This document shows, in pieces, positions 59,793 through 64,000 of a stretch of 64,000 bases of DNA (position 1 is its first letter; every line of letters starts with the position of its first letter). The translations under genes and the position numbers were made by a program. The notes beneath the pieces were generated by a model. It was not told the origin of the DNA. It saw only the letters and a program-made list of their open reading frames with translations, and did not search any database. Origin of the DNA: Bos javanicus (lineage: Eukaryota; Chordata; Mammalia; Artiodactyla; Bovidae); NCBI RefSeq assembly GCF_032452875.1, contig NC_083878.1, forward strand, positions 40,563,878 to 40,627,877, written 5' to 3'.

Positions 59793-59993
59793 TTGCTGTG
59801 CTGTGCTCAGTTGTGTCTGACTCTGCAACCCCATGGATTGTAGCCCCCAGGCTCCTCTGTCCATGGAGATTCTCCAGGCAAGAGTACTGGAATGGGTTGC
59901 CATGCCCTCCTCCAGGGGATCTTCCCAACCCAGGGATTGAACCCAGATCTCCCACACTGCAGGTGGATTCTTTACTGACTGAGCCACCAGGGT
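59793..59993 (-). mobile_element. Bov-tA SINE, antisense
   Basis: Reverse of Bov-tA, from GCTGTGCTCAGTTGTGTCTG to ACTGAGCCACCAGGGTTTAG. Confidence 0.9.
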
Positions 59994-60023
59994 TTAGGGG
60001 CTGTTAAAAAATGGTGGACTGGA

Positions 60024-60121
60024 AATTTCCTGGTGGTCCAGTGGTTAGGACTTGGCACTTTCGCTGTAAGAGCCGTAGTTCAATCACTGGTTGGGGAACT
60101 AAAATTCCATGTGCTGCATGG
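60024..60121 (+). mobile_element. CHR-2-type SINE head fragment
   Basis: AATTTCCTGGTGGTCCAGTG, 'ggcactttcgctgtaagagcc' and 'caatcactggttggggaacta' match the 5' part of a CHR-type SINE in sense; it ends where BovB sequence begins. Confidence 0.8.
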
Positions 60122-60805
60122 CCATGAAATTAGATGATTACTTCTTGGCTGGAATGCTGTGACAAACCTAGTGAGTGACAGTCGCTTAGTTGTGTCTCTT
60201 TGCAGCCCCATGGACTATACAGTCCATGGAATTCTCCAGGCCAGAATACTGCAGGTCTCCCGCATTGCAGGAAGATTCTTTACCAGCTGAGTTACAAGGG
60301 CCCTAGACAGTGTGTTAAAAAGCAAAGACATTACTTTGCCAACAAAGCTCCAACAAAGCTCCTTATAGTTAAGGCTATGGTCTTTCCAGTAGTTATGTGC
60401 GGTTGTGGGAGATGAACTGTAACAGCAGAGCATCGAAGAATTGATGCTTTTGAACTGTGGTGTTGGTGAAGATTCTTGAGAGTCCCTTGGACAGCAAGGA
60501 GATCAAACCAGTCATTCTTAAAGGAAATCAACCCTGCATACTCATTGAAAGGACTGATGCTGAAGCTGAAACTCCAATACATTGACCACCTAATGGGAAC
60601 AGCTGTCTTGTTGGGAAAGTCCTTGATGCTGGGAAAGATTGAAGGCAGAAGAGGGTGACAGAGGATGAGACGATTGGATGGCATCGAACGATGCAGTGAA
60701 CATGAATTTGGGCAAACTCTGGGAAATGGGACAGGGAGGCCTGGCTTGTTGAAGTCCATGGGGTCACAAGGAGTTGAACATGACTGAGCGACTGAACAAC
60801 AACAT
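60122..60805 (+). mobile_element. Old BovB LINE 3' part, split by SINE
   Basis: Diverged BovB from CCATGAAATTAGATGATTAC to the ACTGAACAACAAC tail. Split by a Bov-tA at about 60173-60300. Frames are broken. Confidence 0.88.
60173..60300 (-). mobile_element. Bov-tA SINE, internally deleted, nested in BovB
   Basis: Starts GAGTGACAGTCGCTTAGTTG and ends CAGCTGAGTTACAAGGGCC; short flanking CCTAG repeat. About 90 bp of the SINE middle is missing. Confidence 0.82.
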
Positions 60806-61083
60806 GCTTCATGACATCACAGAAACAACAACTGTGGACCCCCCAAGGGGAAATACACGTAAGAATGGCGTGATTGCGGACAATTTCAACATTGTCTTGG
60901 AAATGAATAGAATTTGTAGTTAATGTAGAGCAAGGAGATGTTTTTGAATGTTTAGGTAACTATGTTTTATGTAAACACAACTTACTTTATAAAGTGAAAC
61001 TTTTTATAATATAATAATCAGAGTCAAATTATATCAGCTATTATTTTGTATCTTCTGTTAAAGATACAAGCTCTGATAATGCT
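60806..61083. other. Short unassigned intron stretch
   Basis: AT-rich, no feature recognised. Confidence 0.5.
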
Positions 61084-62339
61084 TTGTTGTTCAGTCACTA
61101 AGTCATGTCCAACTCTTTGTGACCCGTGGACTACAGCACTTCAGGCTTCCCTGTTCTTCACTATCTCCTGGAGTTTGCTCAGACTGATGTCCCTTGAATA
61201 CCATCCAACCATCTCATCCTCTGTCACCCTTTTGTCCTCCTGCTCTCAGTCTTTCCCAGCATCAGAGTCTTTTCCAATGAGTTGGCTGTTTGCATCAGGT
61301 GGTCAGAGTATTGGAGCTTCAGCTTCAGCAGTAGTCCTTCCAGTGAGTAGTCAGGATTGATTTTCTTTAGGAATGACTTGATCTCCTTGCTGTCCAAGGG
61401 ATTCTCAAGAGTCTTCTCCAGCTCCACAGTTCAAAAGCAGCAATTCTTCAGTGTGCAGCCTTCTTTATGATCCAACTCTCACATCCATACATGACTAATG
61501 GAAAAACCGTAGCTTTGACTAGACAGACCTTTGTTGGCAAAGTAATGTCTCTGCTTTTTAATCCACTGTCTAGGTTTGTCATAGCTTTTCTTCCAAGGAA
61601 CAAGTGTCTCTTAATTCTGTGGCTGCAGTCACTGTCCATAGTGATTTTGGAAACCAAGAAAATAAAATCTGCCACTGCTCCCACTTTTTTCACTATTTGC
61701 CATGAAGTAATGGGATCAGGTGCCATGATCTTCATTTTTTGACTGTTGAGTTTTTAGTCAACTTTTTTACTCTCCATGTTCATCAAGAGGCTCTTCAGTT
61801 CCCTTTCACTTTCTGTCACTAGAGTGGTATCATCTGCATATCTGAGGTTGTTGATATTTCTCCCGGCAATCTTAATTCCAATATGTGATTCATCCAGTCC
61901 AGCATTTTTCAGGATGCACTCTACATATGCGTTAAATAAGCAGGGAAATAATATATAGCCTTGTCATACTCCTTTCTCAATTTTGAACCAGTCTGTTGTT
62001 CCATGTCGATTCTAACTTGTGCTTCTTGATCAGTATCCAGGTTTCTCAGGAGGCAGGTAAGGTGGTCTGGTATTCCCATCTCTTTCAGAATTTTCCACAG
62101 TTTGTTGTGATCCACAAAAGTCTTTAGTGTAGTCGATGAAGCAAAAGTAGATGTTTTTTGGGAATTCCCTTGCTTTTTCTGTGATCCAGTGATATTGATG
62201 ATTTCCTCTGCCTTTTCTAAATCTAGCTTGTACATCTGGAAGTTCTTGGTTCACATATTGCTGAAGCCTAACTTGAAAGATTTTATTACCTTCTGAGCAT
62301 GTGAAATGAGTGCAATTGGACAGTAGTTTGAACATTCTT

Positions 62340-62452
62340 CAGGCCTCCCTGGTAGCTCAGCTGGTAAGGAATCTGCCTGCAATGAAGGAGACCCCAGTTT
62401 GATTCCTGGGTTGAGAGATATGCTGGAGAAGGGATAGACTACCTACTCAGTA
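62340..62452 (+). mobile_element. Bov-tA SINE, 3'-truncated, in BovB
   Basis: Head CAGGCCTCCCTGGTAGCTCA to 'ctactcagtattc', where a second Bov-tA follows directly. Left duplication GAACATTCTT at 62330-62339 pairs with GAACGTTTTC after the second SINE. Confidence 0.85.
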
Positions 62453-62659
62453 TTCTTTGGCTTCCCTAGTGGCTCAGATGGTAAGAATACACCTGCAATA
62501 TGGGAGACCTGGGTTCGATCCTTGATTTGGGAAGAACCCCTGGAGAAGGGAATAGCTACTCACTCCAGTATACTAGCCTGGAGAATTCCATGGACAGAGA
62601 AGCCTGCAGGCTACAGTCATGGGGTCGCAGAGTTGGACACAACTGAGCGACTTTCACTT
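62453..62659 (+). mobile_element. Bov-tA SINE, tandem to the previous one
   Basis: Full Bov-tA from TTGGCTTCCCTAGTGGCTCA to a GACTTTCACTT tail. Placed head-to-tail behind a truncated copy inside the same BovB target. Confidence 0.9.
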
Positions 62660-63040
62660 GAACGTTTTCTGGCATTGCGTTTTTTTGGAATTGGAATGAA
62701 AACTGACCTTTTCCAGTCCTGTGGCCACTGCTGAGTTTTCCAGATTTATTGGCATCTTAGTGCAACACTTTAACAGCATCCTCTTTTTAGAATTTGGAAT
62801 AGCTCAGCTAGAATTCCATTGCCTCCACTAGCTTTGTTCATAGTAATGCTTAAGTAATGCCAACTTGACTTCACACTCCATGATGCCTAGCTCTAGATAG
62901 TGCCCACACCATGTGGTTATCCAGGTCATTAAGACCTTTTTTGTATAGTTCTTCTATATATTCTTGCTACCTCTTCTTAATCTCTTCTGCCTCTGTTAGG
63001 TCCTTGCTATTTCTGTCCTTCATTGTGCCCATCTTTTTTT

Positions 63041-63293
63041 GGAGAAGGAAATGGCAACCCACTCCAGTACTCTTGCCTGGATAATTCCGTGGACAGGGGA
63101 GCCTGGTGGGCTGCTGTACATGGGGTTGCACAGAGTCAGACACGACTGAAGTGACTGCATGCATGCATGCATTGGAGAAGGAAATGGCAACCCACTCCAG
63201 TATTCTTGCCTGGAGAATCCCAGGGACAGAGGAGCCTGGTGGGCTGCTGTCTATGGGGTTGCACAGAGTCAGACACAACTGAAGCAACTTAGC
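63041..63293 (+). mobile_element. BOV-A2 SINE in BovB
   Basis: Two BovA units with an altered linker (CATGCATGCATGCATTGGAG) ending GAAGCAACTTAGC. It interrupts the BovB phrase 'cccatctt ... catgaaatattcc'. Confidence 0.92.
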
Positions 63294-64000
63294 TTCCATG
63301 AAATATTCCTTTGTATCTCTAGTTTTTTTCTTCTGTTTCTTTGCAATGTTCACTTAGTAACGGTTTCTTATCTCTCTGCTATTCTCTGGAACTCTGCATT
63401 CAGTTGGGTATATCCTTCCCTTTCTCCTTTACCTTTTGTTACTCTTCCTTTCTCAGCTACTTCTTAGGCCTCCTCAGACACCACTTTGCCTTCTTGCATT
63501 TCTTTTTCTTTGGGATGGTTTTGGTCGCTGCCTCCTGTTCATTGTTATGAACCTGCATCCATAGTTCTTCAGGCACTTTGTCTACCAGATCTAATCCCTT
63601 GAATCTATTTGTCGTTTCTACTGTATAGTCATAAGAGATTTAATATAGGGCATACCTGAATGGCTTAGTGCTTTTCCCTATTTTTTTCAATTTAAGCCTG
63701 AATTTTACCATAAGGAACTGATGATCTGAGCCACAGCTCCAGGTCTTGTTTTTGTTAACTGTATAGAGCTTCTTCATCTTTGGCTGCAAAGAATATAATC
63801 AATCTGATTTTGGTATTTGCGATCTGATGGTGTCCATATGTAGAGCTGTCTCTTGTGTTGTTGAAAGTGGGTGTTGGCTATGACCAGTGTATTCTCTTGG
63901 CAAAGAGAATGTTAGCCTTTGCCCTGCTTCATCTTGTACTCCAAGGCCAAACTTGCCTGTTACTCCAGGTATTTCTTGACTTCCTACTTTTGCATTCCAA

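Larger units (their letters stand above)
61084..64000 (-). mobile_element. Old, near-complete BovB LINE, antisense, running off the window
   Basis: From the 3' end (TTGTTGTTCAGTCACTAAGT) leftmost, through the C-terminal part (61224-61735), reverse transcriptase (61921-62335), linker (62690-63560) to endonuclease-region sequence at the right edge (CTTGACTTCCTACTTTTGCA). Three SINEs interrupt it at 62340-62659 and 63041-63293. Strong divergence and loss of the intact YADD frame mark it as one of the oldest BovB copies here. The 5' end lies beyond 64000. Confidence 0.93.

Noticed and set aside
60416..61083. FANCL or another neighbouring gene
   Set aside because: FANCL is expected near the 3' side of VRK2, but nothing in the window resembles its exons.

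Overview
This is mammalian nuclear DNA from a ruminant, most likely Bos or a close relative. It is AT-rich, has long introns, and is full of repeats found only in ruminants or cetartiodactyls: BovB (RTE) LINEs, tRNA-headed Bov-tA SINEs, dimeric BOV-A2 SINEs and CHR-2-type SINEs. Older L1, MIR and L2 fossils lie beneath them. No prokaryotic gene, CRISPR array or operon is present.

The only host gene I can support is the 5' half of VRK2 (vaccinia-related kinase 2, a cellular Ser/Thr kinase), on the + strand. A TATA-less CpG island at about 4.2-4.95 kb is the likely promoter, with untranslated exon 1 inside it. Six coding exons follow: 6742-6877 (exon from 6716 or 6737), 36574-36623, 38080-38149, 40941-41028, 42234-42339 and 43495-43587. 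They join in frame to 181 residues, covering the basic N-terminus, glycine-rich loop, ATP-binding Lys61, the helix C region and the catalytic loop with Asp166. The DYG segment, the rest of the kinase fold, and the C-terminal tail and membrane anchor are not in the window. The last intron runs past 64000, so it exceeds 20.4 kb. The intron between coding exons 1 and 2 is 29.7 kb.

Layout. 0-4.2 kb: upstream flank with L1, BovB and SINE copies. 4.2-5 kb: CpG island. 5-36.5 kb: introns 1 and 2, with a cluster of three BOV-A2 SINEs in alternating orientation (12.25-13.45 kb), a relatively repeat-poor stretch (13.5-18 kb), two large antisense L1 fossils (24-31 kb, one split by BovB) and a 2.1-kb antisense BovB. 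36.5-43.6 kb: coding exons 2-6 with young insertions between them. 43.6-64 kb: the start of the next intron, almost wholly nested retroelements plus one solo LTR of an endogenous retrovirus.

No undescribed multi-gene system is visible. The most interesting signals are products of retrotransposition: a U2 snRNA 5' fragment fused to the head of a Bov-tA SINE (40.29-40.54 kb); a BovB copy with the twin-priming (5'-inversion) structure, inserted in a CHR-2 SINE (48.76-50.04 kb); a tiny twin-primed L1 inside a BOV-A2 with clear target-site duplications; a SINE with one tRNA head and two BovA units; and a BovB insertion with a 32-bp duplication that creates a 253-codon open frame starting in host DNA. 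Many insertions were bounded by reading target-site duplications directly, which gives a relative chronology. Repeat family names come from recognition of consensus features, not from a database search.
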